A stretch of 31,667 nt of DNA from an uncultured Peptostreptococcaceae bacterium (GCA_947283485.1 CAMYOU010000015.1:1-31667), one strand, 5' to 3'. Positions 6,861 to 15,399 are shown, numbered from the stretch's first letter. The notes: a model not told the origin generated them from the sequence alone. Numbers and translations: made by a program.

Positions 6861-8930
6861 ATGAAGATAGAAGAGAGACTGATAGAAGAACTCGGACTTG
6901 CACCGTATCAGGTCAAGAACACGATCGAACTCATCGAAGAGGGGAACACGATCCCCTTCATCGCGCGATATCGAAAAGAGAAGACGGGTTCGCTCACCGA
7001 TGAAGTGTTACGCGCCTTCGACGAACGCTATCGTGCCCTCAAGGCACTCGAGGAGAAGAGAGAATTTGTCATTGGGAAGATTCTCGAAGAAGATGCGCTC
7101 ACAGACGAACTCCGCACGAAGATCGAAGCGGCAATGACGCCGACGGAACTCGACGATCTCTATGCGCCGTTCAGACCCAAGAGACGCACGCGCGCGACGA
7201 TGGCGATTGAACGCGGACTCGAACCCGTCGCAAATGCGATCCTCGAGAAGAATTTCAGTGAAGCGGAACTCGACGCGTTTTTGGAAGCCTTTGTGACCGA
7301 AGAGATCAATGCGGATGCCGCGCTCCAAGGGGCGCAGGATATTTTGGCGGAGCGCATCGCCGATACGAGCGATTACCGCGCGATTGTGCGCACCGACGGA
7401 CAGAAGAACGGACGCGTGGAGACGGCGGGCGTCGAGGAGGATCTTGGCGTCTATGAGATGTACCGCTCGTTCTCCGATACCGTGAAGGACATCCCCAATC
7501 ACCGGATCCTTGCCATCAATCGCGGGGAACGCGAGAAAATGCTTCGCGTGAAGATTCTCTTCCGTGAGGAGGAATGCACCTTCCGTATCGCAAGGAGACT
7601 CGAGCGTGCGTATCCGAACGGCACGGCGAGACTGTATCGCGTAATCGTGGAGGATGCTTTGAAACGACTCCTCTTTCCGCGCATGGAGACGGAACTAAGA
7701 GACGAGATGACCGTACGCGCCGAAGACGACGCGATTGGTGTTTTCGGCATGAACTTGCGCGCGGTGCTCATGCAGTCGCCGATTCCCGGTCATGTGATCC
7801 TCGGCATCGACCCGGGGTATCGTACGGGTTGCAAAGTCGCCGTGATCGGAACGGACGGAGATTTCCTCGAGAGCGCGACGATTTACCCCACGAAACCGCG
7901 GGAAGACATCGCCGGTGCACGGAAAGTCGTCCAAAATCTCATCGAAAAATACGGGGTCACGCTCATCGCGATCGGCAACGGCACAGCATCGAGAGAGACC
8001 GAGGCGTTTGTCGCGGAACTCATGAAACCGTACGAGAAACTGCGCTATGCGATCGTGAGCGAGGCGGGCGCATCCGTCTATTCCGCGTCCGAACTCGGGA
8101 CAGAGGAATTTCCCAATCTCGACGTCTCCATCCGCGGGGCGATTTCCATCGCGCGAAGACTTCAAGATCCCATGGCGGAGCTTGTGAAGATTCCACCCGA
8201 GAGCATCGGCGTCGGACAATATCAGCACGATCTCGCGCCGAAAAAACTCGAGGAACGTCTCGGCAATGTCGTCGAAGACTGCGTCAATGCCGTCGGCGTC
8301 GATCTCGAGACCGCAAGCGCGGCACTTTTATCCCATATCGCCGGACTCAATGCAAGGCTTGCCAACGCCATCGTCGAACGGAGAAGCGAAAGCCCGATCA
8401 AGAGTCGCAAGGAACTCGCGAAGGTGAAAGGCATCGGTCCCAAGACCTTTAAGCAATGCGCGGGATTTTTGCGCATTCACGGGGATGAACCGCTCGATGC
8501 AACCGCCGTACACCCCGAGTCGTATGACATCGCGCGGATGCTGATTGCCGAGGAGTCTTACGAGACCATCGAAGCCAAGACGGGCGCGGGGAAAGTGACG
8601 ATCGACGCGGTTGCCGATGAACTCGCGAAAAAAGGTCGCGACATCCGCATGGACGTCGGAGAATCGATCCTCAGAACCGACGTCGTGGCACTCGAGGATC
8701 TCAAAAAAGGCATGGTCTTAAAAGGCACCGTGCGCAATGTCGTCGATTTCGGCGCGTTTGTTGACATCGGCGTTCATGAGGACGGACTCGTGCACATCTC
8801 GCGTCTCTCCGATCGTTTTGTGAAACATCCGAAAGAAGTCGTCCACGTCGGCGACATCGTGGAAGTGACCGTCATCGACGTGGATCTTGCACGCAAGAGG
8901 ATCAGTCTCTCCATGGTCGGTGATGAATAG
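6861..8930 (+). CDS. tex: Tex family RNA-binding transcription accessory protein
   Basis: The product has 689 residues. ATG 6861 follows GAAGGGAAAAGAAG; the longer frame from 6741 would run back into prfB. Tex is a conserved cytoplasmic nucleic-acid-binding protein related to eukaryotic Spt6. It contains an N-terminal helical region (starting KIEERLIEELGL and including IPFIARYRKEKTG near residues 31-43), a YqgF/RNase H-like fold beginning GIDPGYRTGCKVAV near residue 315, helix-hairpin-helix motifs (VKGIGPKTF near 521) and a C-terminal S1 domain (about 612-685, GTVRNVVDFGAFVDIG). All domains are intact. Only the prfB terminator separates it from prfB, so it is probably made partly by read-through or from a promoter I could not place. 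Confidence 0.93.
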   Translation: MKIEERLIEELGLAPYQVKNTIELIEEGNTIPFIARYRKEKTGSLTDEVLRAFDERYRALKALEEKREFVIGKILEEDALTDELRTKIEAAMTPTELDDLYAPFRPKRRTRATMAIERGLEPVANAILEKNFSEAELDAFLEAFVTEEINADAALQGAQDILAERIADTSDYRAIVRTDGQKNGRVETAGVEEDLGVYEMYRSFSDTVKDIPNHRILAINRGEREKMLRVKILFREEECTFRIARRLERAYPNGTARLYRVIVEDALKRLLFPRMETELRDEMTVRAEDDAIGVFGMNLRAVLMQSPIPGHVILGIDPGYRTGCKVAVIGTDGDFLESATIYPTKPREDIAGARKVVQNLIEKYGVTLIAIGNGTASRETEAFVAELMKPYEKLRYAIVSEAGASVYSASELGTEEFPNLDVSIRGAISIARRLQDPMAELVKIPPESIGVGQYQHDLAPKKLEERLGNVVEDCVNAVGVDLETASAALLSHIAGLNARLANAIVERRSESPIKSRKELAKVKGIGPKTFKQCAGFLRIHGDEPLDATAVHPESYDIARMLIAEESYETIEAKTGAGKVTIDAVADELAKKGRDIRMDVGESILRTDVVALEDLKKGMVLKGTVRNVVDFGAFVDIGVHEDGLVHISRLSDRFVKHPKEVVHVGDIVEVTVIDVDLARKRISLSMVGDE

Positions 8931-8993
8931 CGGGTACGTTGGGGTATAGAATAGCCGTACGAAAGATCTTCAAATATGGAAAGGAGAAATCCC

Positions 8994-10334
8994 ATGGACT
9001 ACACCCAAGAATATCGTGAGAAGTGCATCAGTGCCGAAAAAGCCGCAGCGATGGTCGAATCGCACGACTGGCTCGACTTCGGATGGTGCACGGTAGCCAC
9101 GCGCGCCTTTGATCGCGCCCTGGCAAAACGCGTCGAGGAACTTCGGGACGTTAAGATCCGCGGCGGCGTCGAGATGTGGACACCTGAAGTCTTAAAAGTC
9201 GATTCCACGGGCGAGCACTTCGTCTGGAGCTCATGGCATGTCGGCGGGCCCGTGAGAAAACTCATCGGAACGGGGAATGCTTTTTATGCACCGCTCCGCT
9301 ATAGCGAACTCCCGAGATACTATCGCGAGAACGTCGAGCCCATTCACATCGCCGTTTTCCAAGTTGCACCGATGGACAAACACGGGTTCTTCAACTTCGG
9401 TCCGAGCGCATCGCACATGAAAGCAGTGACCGAACGTGCAGAGATCGTCATTGTCGAAGTGAACCCCAATGTTCCCCGTTGCCTCGGCGGATACGAAGCC
9501 GACATTCACATCTCCGATGTCGACTATATCATTGAGGGCGTAGACGACCCCATGCCGGCACTCCCGGAAGGCACCTTCGGCGAGATCGATCTCAAAGTCG
9601 CCGAATATATCGTCGAAGAGATTCCGAACGGCGCATGCTTGCAACTCGGCATCGGCGGGATGCCCAATGCCGTCGGATCCTGCATCGCCAATTCCGACCT
9701 CAAGGATCTCGGCGTACACACCGAGATGTACGTGGACGGTTTTGTCGATATGACTTTGAAAGGCAAGATCAACGGCTCCAAGAAGAACATCGACCGCTTC
9801 CGTCAGACCTATGCGTTTGCCGCAGGCAGTCAAAAACTCTATGATTTCTTGGACGACAACCCCATGGCGATGAGCGTGCCCGTCGACTACACCAACGACG
9901 CACGCGTGATCGCGCAGATCGACAATTTCATCTCCATCAACAATGCGGTGGACGTCGATCTCTTCGGACAAGTTTCGAGTGAATCCTCGGGCAAGAGGCA
10001 TATCAGCGGCGCAGGCGGGCAACTCGACTTCGTCCTCGGCGCATATCTCTCCAAGGGCGGCAAGAGTTTCATCTGCCTTGCATCGACCCTTGAGAAGAAA
10101 GACGGCACCAAGATTTCACGCATTCGCCCGTCTCTCATCGAAAGCTCCGCCGTCACAGCGGCACGACCCAATACACAATACGTCGTCACCGAATACGGCA
10201 AAGTGAATCTCAAGGGCATGAACCATTGGCAAAGAGCCGAGGCTCTCATCGGCATCGCCAATCCGATCTTCCGCGATGAACTCATTCGCGAAGCGGAAGC
10301 ACTCGGCATCTTCAGACCCTCGAACAAGAGATAA
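8994..10334 (+). CDS. Butyryl-CoA:acetate CoA-transferase (acetyl-CoA hydrolase/transferase family)
   Basis: The product has 446 residues. ATG 8994 follows AAAGGAG (8980-8986); the frame from 8976 has no such site. The family moves CoA between acids by way of an enzyme glutamyl-CoA intermediate. The candidate catalytic glutamate is E244 in HTEMYVDG, and the glycine-rich CoA-binding stretch is SGAGGQLDFVLGAYLSKGG near residues 338-356. The whole protein closely resembles what I recall of butyryl-CoA:acetate CoA-transferases of gut butyrate producers, including EIPNGACLQLGIGGMPNA and NFISINNAVDVDLFGQV. That enzyme forms butyrate and regenerates acetyl-CoA in the last step of fermentation. A 4-hydroxybutyrate CoA-transferase is the main alternative; no 4-hydroxybutyrate pathway gene is nearby. 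The gene stands alone between tex and a strong terminator. Confidence 0.8.
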   Translation: MDYTQEYREKCISAEKAAAMVESHDWLDFGWCTVATRAFDRALAKRVEELRDVKIRGGVEMWTPEVLKVDSTGEHFVWSSWHVGGPVRKLIGTGNAFYAPLRYSELPRYYRENVEPIHIAVFQVAPMDKHGFFNFGPSASHMKAVTERAEIVIVEVNPNVPRCLGGYEADIHISDVDYIIEGVDDPMPALPEGTFGEIDLKVAEYIVEEIPNGACLQLGIGGMPNAVGSCIANSDLKDLGVHTEMYVDGFVDMTLKGKINGSKKNIDRFRQTYAFAAGSQKLYDFLDDNPMAMSVPVDYTNDARVIAQIDNFISINNAVDVDLFGQVSSESSGKRHISGAGGQLDFVLGAYLSKGGKSFICLASTLEKKDGTKISRIRPSLIESSAVTAARPNTQYVVTEYGKVNLKGMNHWQRAEALIGIANPIFRDELIREAEALGIFRPSNKR

Positions 10335-10365
10335 TCGTTTCGAAAAGCAGACTCTATGAAACAAC

Positions 10366-10398
10366 AAAACCGCCCTGCGCTTGGTAAGGCGGTTTTTT
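10366..10398 (+). terminator. Terminator of the CoA-transferase gene
   Basis: AAAACCGCC (10366-10374) pairs with GGCGGTTTT (10388-10396) across a 13-base loop, within a six-T run. Confidence 0.88.
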
Positions 10399-10427
10399 GA
10401 TGAAGAAAAGTGGGGGGTAGGAGGACA

Positions 10428-10459
10428 CAAAAAAAACGACCGTCATCATGACGATCGTT
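10428..10459 (-). terminator. Terminator of the tRNA-Pro gene
   Basis: Reading the minus strand, a near-continuous stem (AACGATCGTCA with TGACGGTCGTT, 10459-10435) has a three-base loop and one mismatch and runs into eight T residues. It lies a few bases after the CCA end of the tRNA. Confidence 0.82.
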
Positions 10460-10463
10460 CTGA

Positions 10464-10540
10464 TGGTCGGGGCGACAGGATTTGAACCTGCGACCCCATG
10501 GTCCCAAACCATGTGCGCTACCGAACTGCGCTACGCCCCG
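10464..10540 (-). tRNA. tRNA-Pro (anticodon TGG)
   Basis: The minus strand folds as a complete 77-base tRNA including an encoded CCA. The acceptor stem CGGGGCG (from 10540) pairs with CGCCCCG, followed by discriminator A and CCA (10466-10464). The anticodon arm CATGG-TTTGGGA-CCATG gives anticodon TGG, reading CCN proline codons by wobble. The T arm has GGTTCAAATCC. An own promoter lies at 10549-10577 and an own terminator at 10428-10459, so it is a single-gene unit convergent with the CoA-transferase. Confidence 0.97.
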
Positions 10541-10548
10541 TGAACTCT

Positions 10549-10577
10549 ATTGTAGTAGATTGCGAGGGGCATTGCAA
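10549..10577 (-). promoter_or_regulatory. Promoter of tRNA-Pro
   Basis: On the minus strand TTGCAA (10577-10572), a 17-base spacer and TACAAT (10554-10549) end eight bases before the tRNA 5' end. These are near-consensus sigma-A elements with correct spacing. Confidence 0.85.
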
Positions 10578-10625
10578 GCGCACGGGGTGCGGAGTTTTTT
10601 TATTGGGGAGATGACAAAAAAGAGC

Positions 10626-10655
10626 AAAAGGATGATCTTGAGGTCGTCCTTTTTT
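10626..10655. terminator. Hairpin after the ABC permease gene
   Basis: AAAAGGATGA (10626-10635) and TCGTCCTTTT (10644-10653) form a stem with T-rich tracts on both sides. For the minus-strand permease it lies three bases after the stop codon and has one C-A mismatch. The plus-strand version has a G-U pair in its place and is the better stem. Confidence 0.65.
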
Positions 10656-12893
10656 CTAGCCGGCAATGTTCTTGAGTTCTTTTGTCATGTCGAGTCTTGC
10701 GATCCGCATACGTTGGAAAAATTCGATCACGAAGAAGATGATGGCACTGTAGAGAATCGCCAAGAAAAAGTTATGGAGCGGGATTTGGAAGATGATGTAC
10801 GCGTCAAGCTTTTTCATGGAGATGCGCGTGATGACTTGCAAGAGTTTATTGACGGCGGGAATCATGACGAGCTGGAAGACGATGAGAAAGACGACGAGAC
10901 CGTTTACGTAGAGGCTCGCGACTTCCCGATCCCGAAACCCGAAGATTTTGAGATAACTCATATGACGTTCGGATTTATCGAGGATGACACTCGTGATCAT
11001 CGAGACGATGATGATGTAAAAGGCGATGCCGATGTAGAAGAGCATGTCGAATACGACGCCGAAACTCTTGAGAAAATGTTGCGCATAATTGGTGACGAGG
11101 TCTTTGTCGAGTTCGGTTACGAGATTGTCCTTGGAGAGGGTAAGTTTTTTGTCGGAGAGATAGGCGTTAAAGAAGTTCGCGTCTTCGTCCACGATGTCGT
11201 TGAGATGTTCTCTCGTCGTAAAAATTTGGAACGCGGTGTTCTCGGGGAGGATGTCTTTGATCTTGAGTCTTACTTCTCTTTGATGGAATGGTTCGCGGAT
11301 GCGGATGATATCGCCGACGGCGTATGAAAAACGCATGGCGAGTCCGCGCGAGATAACGGCTTCGTCTTTCTCGAGCGCGTCACGATGGGGGATGGTGTAA
11401 TGTGAATGCGCGTCGACACCGTAGAGATCGACTTCCTTGTCGTCCTCATCGATGAGTTCGGTTTTGAGGATGGTCGCTTTCTCCGCATCGAGATTCGGTT
11501 CTTCCATTCTCACGAAATAGACATGCGCGTATTTGATCGTGTCGCTCATCTTGTCGGCATAAGTCATGAAGACGGGTTTCACGACGAGTCCGTAGATGAG
11601 GATGAGATTGGCGAGGAACACGCCGAAGATGAGTGCGGCGAGATTGAGTTTATTTGCCAGCGCGATGCGGACTCGGAATTTTTGCAAAAACGATAGTCCG
11701 TGAAGCTTGAGGCTCGATTTTTTCTTCTCTTTGCGCAGATTGTTTCTCAAAAACTGAATCGGGCGGTGTCCGAGGGCTTTGGAGATGACGAAGAAATTGA
11801 TGACGAGATAGATGACAAAGGGGAAAACGGACGTGATGAGAAAGGATCTCGCGTTTAGGATCGGTTGAAACGCCGGCAGATCAAAACTGCCGTAATAGAG
11901 ATCGGCATAGCCTTTGTAGAAATACGTATACGCGAGGACATTACCGATGACGGAGGCGATGACGGTCAAGAGGACGGGCGTTGCCATGTAGTTTGTGACG
12001 AGTTCTCTCTTGGTGTATCCGGAGGCGAGAAGCGTGCCGATGACGGGTGCTTCTTTTTCGATCATGCTCTTGACTTGCACGGCACTGATAAAGGCGAGCG
12101 CGATGAAGAGAATGACCATCGAAACGGTCATCATCGGGACGTCACCGCCCATATCGTCCATGATATACGTAATGCAGTGATTGTCGTATCTCGTAACGCC
12201 GTCGAGGACGCGGTTGTCTTCGTTTACAATCTCGACGAGTGCTCTTAATTTGTCCGTCGCGGCTTTTTTGTCGAGCGTTGTCTTCGTGTGATAGGAGTAG
12301 GTGTACTTCACGGGAAGATTTCGAAAACCGTCGAAACCGTCTTCGTGCAAGAGACAAGTGCCGAAGTATCCCGTGTCCATGAGAAGATCGCTCCGGTTTC
12401 TTAGAATCGAAGAATAATCGGGGAGCGAGATGATGCCCACAATGTCGAAGGTCTTTCCTTCGAGTTTGATGGTATCGGAGAGCATGATCTTATTGGCTCT
12501 CGCGTAATTGCCGGAGATGGCGACTTCGTGATCGTTCTTGGGGAGTCTTCCCTCGAGAATCTGCGCGATGTTGATGTCCGTGCGATTCTTAAACGCCTTG
12601 AGTTGTTTTTGTTTCGTCTCGGAGAGTTCGAGATTGAAATTTTCGTAGAGTGTTACGCCTTCTTCTTCGAGTTTGCGGACGGTTTCGTCGGAGAGGGGAG
12701 ACATTGTTGTCAGTTCCCCGTCTTCGACTTTTCCTTCGGTGATTTGCTTCTCGTAAAGCGCACGGATGGAGTCTTGCGAGGTGAAAAAAGACGAGGCAAA
12801 GACGACCACGAAGACGAGCGCGATCAAGACGGGAATCATCTTCCACGGGCGGGCAAATTGCCGGAGTGTTCTCTTATGTAGGGGATTTCTCAT
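10656..12893 (-). CDS. ABC transporter permease with two FtsX-like domains
   Basis: The product has 745 residues. The start at 12893 overlaps the stop of the ATPase gene by one base (TAATG), which favours it over the longer frame. The layout is that of single-chain FtsX/MacB-type permeases: one membrane segment near residues 19-40, a large extracytoplasmic domain, three segments (about 258-375), another near 425-445, a second external domain, then three segments near 625-735. VKSMIEKEAPVIGTLLASGY and MSYLKIFGFRDREV are the usual post-helix FtsX motifs. Such exporters move lipids, lipoproteins or peptide antibiotics, or act as mechanotransmitters, rather than importing nutrients. The substrate is not evident. 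No sensor kinase pair is adjacent, unlike BceAB-type detox modules. Confidence 0.85.
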   Translation of the reverse strand: MRNPLHKRTLRQFARPWKMIPVLIALVFVVVFASSFFTSQDSIRALYEKQITEGKVEDGELTTMSPLSDETVRKLEEEGVTLYENFNLELSETKQKQLKAFKNRTDINIAQILEGRLPKNDHEVAISGNYARANKIMLSDTIKLEGKTFDIVGIISLPDYSSILRNRSDLLMDTGYFGTCLLHEDGFDGFRNLPVKYTYSYHTKTTLDKKAATDKLRALVEIVNEDNRVLDGVTRYDNHCITYIMDDMGGDVPMMTVSMVILFIALAFISAVQVKSMIEKEAPVIGTLLASGYTKRELVTNYMATPVLLTVIASVIGNVLAYTYFYKGYADLYYGSFDLPAFQPILNARSFLITSVFPFVIYLVINFFVISKALGHRPIQFLRNNLRKEKKKSSLKLHGLSFLQKFRVRIALANKLNLAALIFGVFLANLILIYGLVVKPVFMTYADKMSDTIKYAHVYFVRMEEPNLDAEKATILKTELIDEDDKEVDLYGVDAHSHYTIPHRDALEKDEAVISRGLAMRFSYAVGDIIRIREPFHQREVRLKIKDILPENTAFQIFTTREHLNDIVDEDANFFNAYLSDKKLTLSKDNLVTELDKDLVTNYAQHFLKSFGVVFDMLFYIGIAFYIIIVSMITSVILDKSERHMSYLKIFGFRDREVASLYVNGLVVFLIVFQLVMIPAVNKLLQVITRISMKKLDAYIIFQIPLHNFFLAILYSAIIFFVIEFFQRMRIARLDMTKELKNIAG

Positions 12894-13588
12894 TACCAAG
12901 CCACTTCCTCTGCCGGGATTTTGTGCGCATTGTTCTCGAGCGTTTTGATTCTTCCGTCGTGGATCGTAAGGATTACATCGCACATCTTCGCGATCTGCGT
13001 ATTGTGCGTTGCGATGATGACGGTCGAATGATAGAGCGTATTGAGTTTTTCGATGAGGACGAGGACGTCCTTGGCACTTTCGTAGTCGAGTGCGCCCGTC
13101 GGCTCGTCGCAGATGAGAAGCTCGGGCCTCTTGATGACGGCTCTACCGATCGACGTTCGCTGCGCCTGACCGCCGGAGATCTCATTGGGAAATTTGTACG
13201 CGTGCTCGGTGAGTCCCAATTCGTCGATGAGTTTCTCGATCTCGAGCGGATTCTTGGAGAGGTATTTCCCGACTTCGATATTCTCGCGCACATTGAGGTC
13301 GCCGATCAGATTGTAAAACTGAAAGACGAAGCCGAGATGATTGCGTCGATACGCCTCGAGTTCTTTCTTCTTCATTGTGGCAAGATCCTTGCCGAGCACT
13401 TCGACACGCCCCTTGTCGATCGTTTCGATGCCGCCGAGGATATTGAGAAGCGTTGATTTTCCCGAACCGGAAGGACCCAAGACGCAGATCAGTTTCTCGT
13501 CCTCAAGCGTCAAGTCCAAGCCTTTTAACACGTCGATTTTTTTGTCGCCGTAACCGTATTGTTTGTGCAAATTTTCGATCCGAATCAT
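12893..13588 (-). CDS. ABC transporter ATP-binding protein (LolD/MacB type)
   Basis: The product has 231 residues. ATG 13588 is six bases after AGGAGG (13600-13595 on the minus strand); the longer frame runs into the riboswitch region. Complete ATPase motifs: Walker A GPSGSGKS (38-45), Q-loop Q90, signature SGGQAQR (138-144), Walker B LLICDEPTGALD (157-168) and H-loop H195. The short length and TGALD after Walker B are typical of the LolD/FtsE/MacB class that pairs with FtsX-like permeases, as here. It would power the permease encoded immediately downstream, with which it is translationally coupled. Confidence 0.93.
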   Translation of the reverse strand: MIRIENLHKQYGYGDKKIDVLKGLDLTLEDEKLICVLGPSGSGKSTLLNILGGIETIDKGRVEVLGKDLATMKKKELEAYRRNHLGFVFQFYNLIGDLNVRENIEVGKYLSKNPLEIEKLIDELGLTEHAYKFPNEISGGQAQRTSIGRAVIKRPELLICDEPTGALDYESAKDVLVLIEKLNTLYHSTVIIATHNTQIAKMCDVILTIHDGRIKTLENNAHKIPAEEVAW

Positions 13589-13613
13589 CTGAGACCTCCT
13601 GAATCGTAAAAGA

Positions 13614-13627
13614 ATGATATATATCAT
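13614..13627. promoter_or_regulatory. Perfect 14-base palindrome upstream of the ABC operon (candidate operator)
   Basis: ATGATATATATCAT reads the same on both strands. It lies 26-39 bases upstream of the ATPase start codon, where the minus-strand -10 region should be (TATATA-like, with TTGCGC or TTGCAA further upstream). A dimeric repressor site overlapping the promoter is a natural reading, but no regulator gene is adjacent. From 13628 to 13856 I see no gene, only a purine-rich stretch and a short ACGCC/GGCGT inverted repeat near 13773. Confidence 0.4.
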
Positions 13628-13856
13628 CAATGTAGCACGCGCAAGGCTTTTGCAATAGTCAAAAAAAGAAAATGGAAAGGAAAAATATCCCGAAAAGGAA
13701 ATAGAAACTCCAAAAAGAAAAAAGGAGAAAAGTATTCGCCGAGTGCAGGCATTCACAGAGGGTTCATCGAGGACGCCGAGGCGTCGTACGGATCGCAAAC
13801 CGCGACTTCTCGCATCTTCGTCCCGGCAGAGGTGGTTCATGCGATCCGCAGTGGAT

Positions 13857-13885
13857 TTGGCAAAAGAAAAGCCCTGTGGTATACT
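13857..13885 (+). promoter_or_regulatory. Promoter of the FMN riboswitch and ribU
   Basis: TTGGCA (13857-13862), a 17-base spacer and TATACT (13880-13885), with TGTGG immediately before the -10. The aptamer begins about 14 bases downstream. Confidence 0.82.
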
Positions 13886-13898
13886 TGGTATACAAAAT

Positions 13899-14003
13899 AT
13901 CTTCGGGGTTGGGTGCGATTCCCTACCGGCGGTGAAAGTCCGCGAGCGCAAGCTGATCCGGTGCAATTCCGGAACCGACGGTATAGTCCGGATGAAAGAA
14001 GAG
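13899..14003 (+). ncRNA. FMN riboswitch aptamer
   Basis: The region carries the conserved RFN-element blocks in order: CTTCGGGG, GGGTG-ATTCCC, ACCGGCGGT, AAAGTCCGCGAGC, CTGATCCGGTG, ATTCCGGA, CCGACGGT, AGTCCGGATG and a closing AAGAAGA. P1 forms from TCTTC (13900-13904) with GAAGA (13998-14002). The aptamer is followed by a terminator at 14021 and then ribU, so FMN binding is expected to stop transcription and lower riboflavin import when flavin is plentiful. Confidence 0.95.
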
Positions 14004-14020
14004 TCTATTTTTATGATGAC

Positions 14021-14046
14021 CCCGACACTCTGATGTCGGGTTTTTT
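14021..14046 (+). terminator. Riboswitch-controlled terminator
   Basis: CCCGACA (14021-14027) pairs with TGTCGGG (14034-14040), followed by six T residues. It is the expression platform of the FMN riboswitch, between aptamer and ribU. Confidence 0.9.
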
Positions 14047-14083
14047 CTTTTCACCGTACCCCGACTTTCAAGGAGGTCAAACA

Positions 14084-14728
14084 ATGGAAAAGAATGCAAA
14101 TGCAAGTCTCAACACGAGCGCAAGAGCGCGCACCTGGACGACGGTGACGATGGTGAAAGTATCCCTGCTATCGGTCATCGCGGCACTTCTCATGTTTGTT
14201 CAGACGCCGATTCCGATGGCACTGCCGTTCATGAAGCTGGATCTCGCGGATCTGCCGAGCCTCATCGCCGGCTTTGCGCTGGGACCGGTTGCGGGCATCG
14301 TCGTGGTGCTCTTAAAAAATCTTCTGCACCTCGTCATCCAAGGCACGACGACGGCTTATGTCGGCGAAATTTCGAACTTTTTCGTCAACGGCGTCTACGT
14401 TCTCGCTTCGGCACTCATCTATCGCGCGCACAAGACGAAGAAACGCGCACTCATCGGTCTTATTGTCGGCGGACTCGTGATGACGATTGCGGCAACATGC
14501 TCCAATTATTTCGTCATCTTCCCGCTCTATTCCAAACTCTACGGACTGCCGATGGACCAGATTATCGCCATCGGTTCGAAAGTCAATCCCTGGGTAGCGG
14601 ATTATCGCACGATGATGCTCTTCGCGGTCGTGCCGTTCAATCTCGTGAAGGCGATCGTAACGGGTTTGCTCACGATGCTCCTCTACAAACCGCTCTCGCC
14701 GATTCTGCACAAAAAATCATTCCGATAA
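14084..14728 (+). CDS. ribU: Riboflavin transporter substrate-binding component RibU (ECF type)
   Basis: The product has 214 residues. ATG 14084 follows AGGAGG (14071-14076). After a charged start come about six membrane segments. The family block PFMKLDLADLPSLIAGFALGP near residues 47-67 and the following GTTTAYVGEISNFFVNG stretch match RibU S components of energy-coupling-factor importers. RibU binds riboflavin outside the cell and uses the shared EcfA/A'/T module, not encoded in this window. The upstream FMN riboswitch is independent support for the substrate. A strong terminator follows, so the unit is a single gene. Confidence 0.95.
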   Translation: MEKNANASLNTSARARTWTTVTMVKVSLLSVIAALLMFVQTPIPMALPFMKLDLADLPSLIAGFALGPVAGIVVVLLKNLLHLVIQGTTTAYVGEISNFFVNGVYVLASALIYRAHKTKKRALIGLIVGGLVMTIAATCSNYFVIFPLYSKLYGLPMDQIIAIGSKVNPWVADYRTMMLFAVVPFNLVKAIVTGLLTMLLYKPLSPILHKKSFR

Positions 14729-14734
14729 CAGAGG

Positions 14735-14765
14735 AAAAGCTCTCCGGACGGAGAGCTTTTTTTAA
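14735..14765 (+). terminator. Terminator of ribU
   Basis: AAAAGCTCTCCG (14735-14746) pairs with CGGAGAGCTTTT (14749-14760), giving a very stable stem running into a T tract. Confidence 0.92.
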
Positions 14766-14781
14766 TGCTTTGTCATATCCG

Positions 14782-14810
14782 TTGGAGAACTATGACGAAA
14801 ATGTTATAAT
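14782..14810 (+). promoter_or_regulatory. Promoter of the yhfC-tsa-comEA operon
   Basis: TTGGAG (14782-14787), a 17-base spacer and a perfect TATAAT (14805-14810) preceded by TGT. It lies 20 bases before the first start codon and is the only clear promoter before the nine-gene run ending at 19867. Confidence 0.85.
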
Positions 14811-14829
14811 GTCGGAAAGGAGGAATGGA

Positions 14830-15399
14830 ATGAAACGCCTTTTCGCGCTCTTATGCGGATTCTTTTGTTTTGCAGTGACGCAGATTTTTACGAGGATTCC
14901 TCTCCTCGCGCATTTTGACTTTGAACTCTCGGTCATAGGTCTCCGTGCGCCGTATTTGATACTTCTTCTTCCGGCGTTTTCCGCGGGTCTTTTTGAAGAG
15001 ACGGGACGGTTTCTCTTTTCAAAGACGGCATTGAAACACGCGGATTTCAAGGATGCGATCCTCTTCGGTCTGGGGCATAGTCTTATGGAGATCACGTATC
15101 TTTTCTACACGGCGGGGGTCTTTCATGGCGCGCCCCTTTCGCTCTGGGCGATTCTTGAGCGTATGAGCGCGACGCTCTTTCACATGGCGTCGGCGGTGTT
15201 CATGCTCGAGGGGATTCGACGCGGCAACGGCATCCGGACGCTTTTTCTCGCCATTCTTTTCCATGGAGCGTTCGATCTCGCGGCGGTCTTCTTCGTTCGC
15301 ATGTCCGTCTCGATCGGCGAAGTGTTGCTCTTCGCAATTGCCGGATTCTATTTCTCGATGGTTGTGAGAAAAAGAGCTCTTCTCAAGGAGGCAAGATGA
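14830..15399 (+). CDS. YhfC-like intramembrane metalloprotease family protein
   Basis: The product has 189 residues. ATG 14830 is six bases after AAAGGAGG; a nearer ATG at 14825 is in another frame. There are about six membrane segments. The family's conserved blocks are visible: AGLFEETGR (52-60, with the glutamate pair), FGLGHSLMEI (79-88), TLFHMASAVF (about 114-123) and ILFHGAFDL (about 142-150), supplying the Glu and His residues expected at a membrane-embedded metal site. YhfC-type proteins (PF10086) are putative intramembrane proteases distantly related to CPBP/CAAX proteases; no substrate is known to me. It is shorter than many members. It overlaps the next gene by four bases (ATGA), so its product may act with the lipoprotein. 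Confidence 0.75.
   Translation: MKRLFALLCGFFCFAVTQIFTRIPLLAHFDFELSVIGLRAPYLILLLPAFSAGLFEETGRFLFSKTALKHADFKDAILFGLGHSLMEITYLFYTAGVFHGAPLSLWAILERMSATLFHMASAVFMLEGIRRGNGIRTLFLAILFHGAFDLAAVFFVRMSVSIGEVLLFAIAGFYFSMVVRKRALLKEAR

Noticed and set aside
10579..10601. Plus-strand hairpin CGCAC/GTGCG followed by seven T residues
   Set aside because: It looks like a terminator, but no plus-strand gene lies upstream of it, and it abuts the -35 of the tRNA-Pro promoter on the other strand. Probably incidental.
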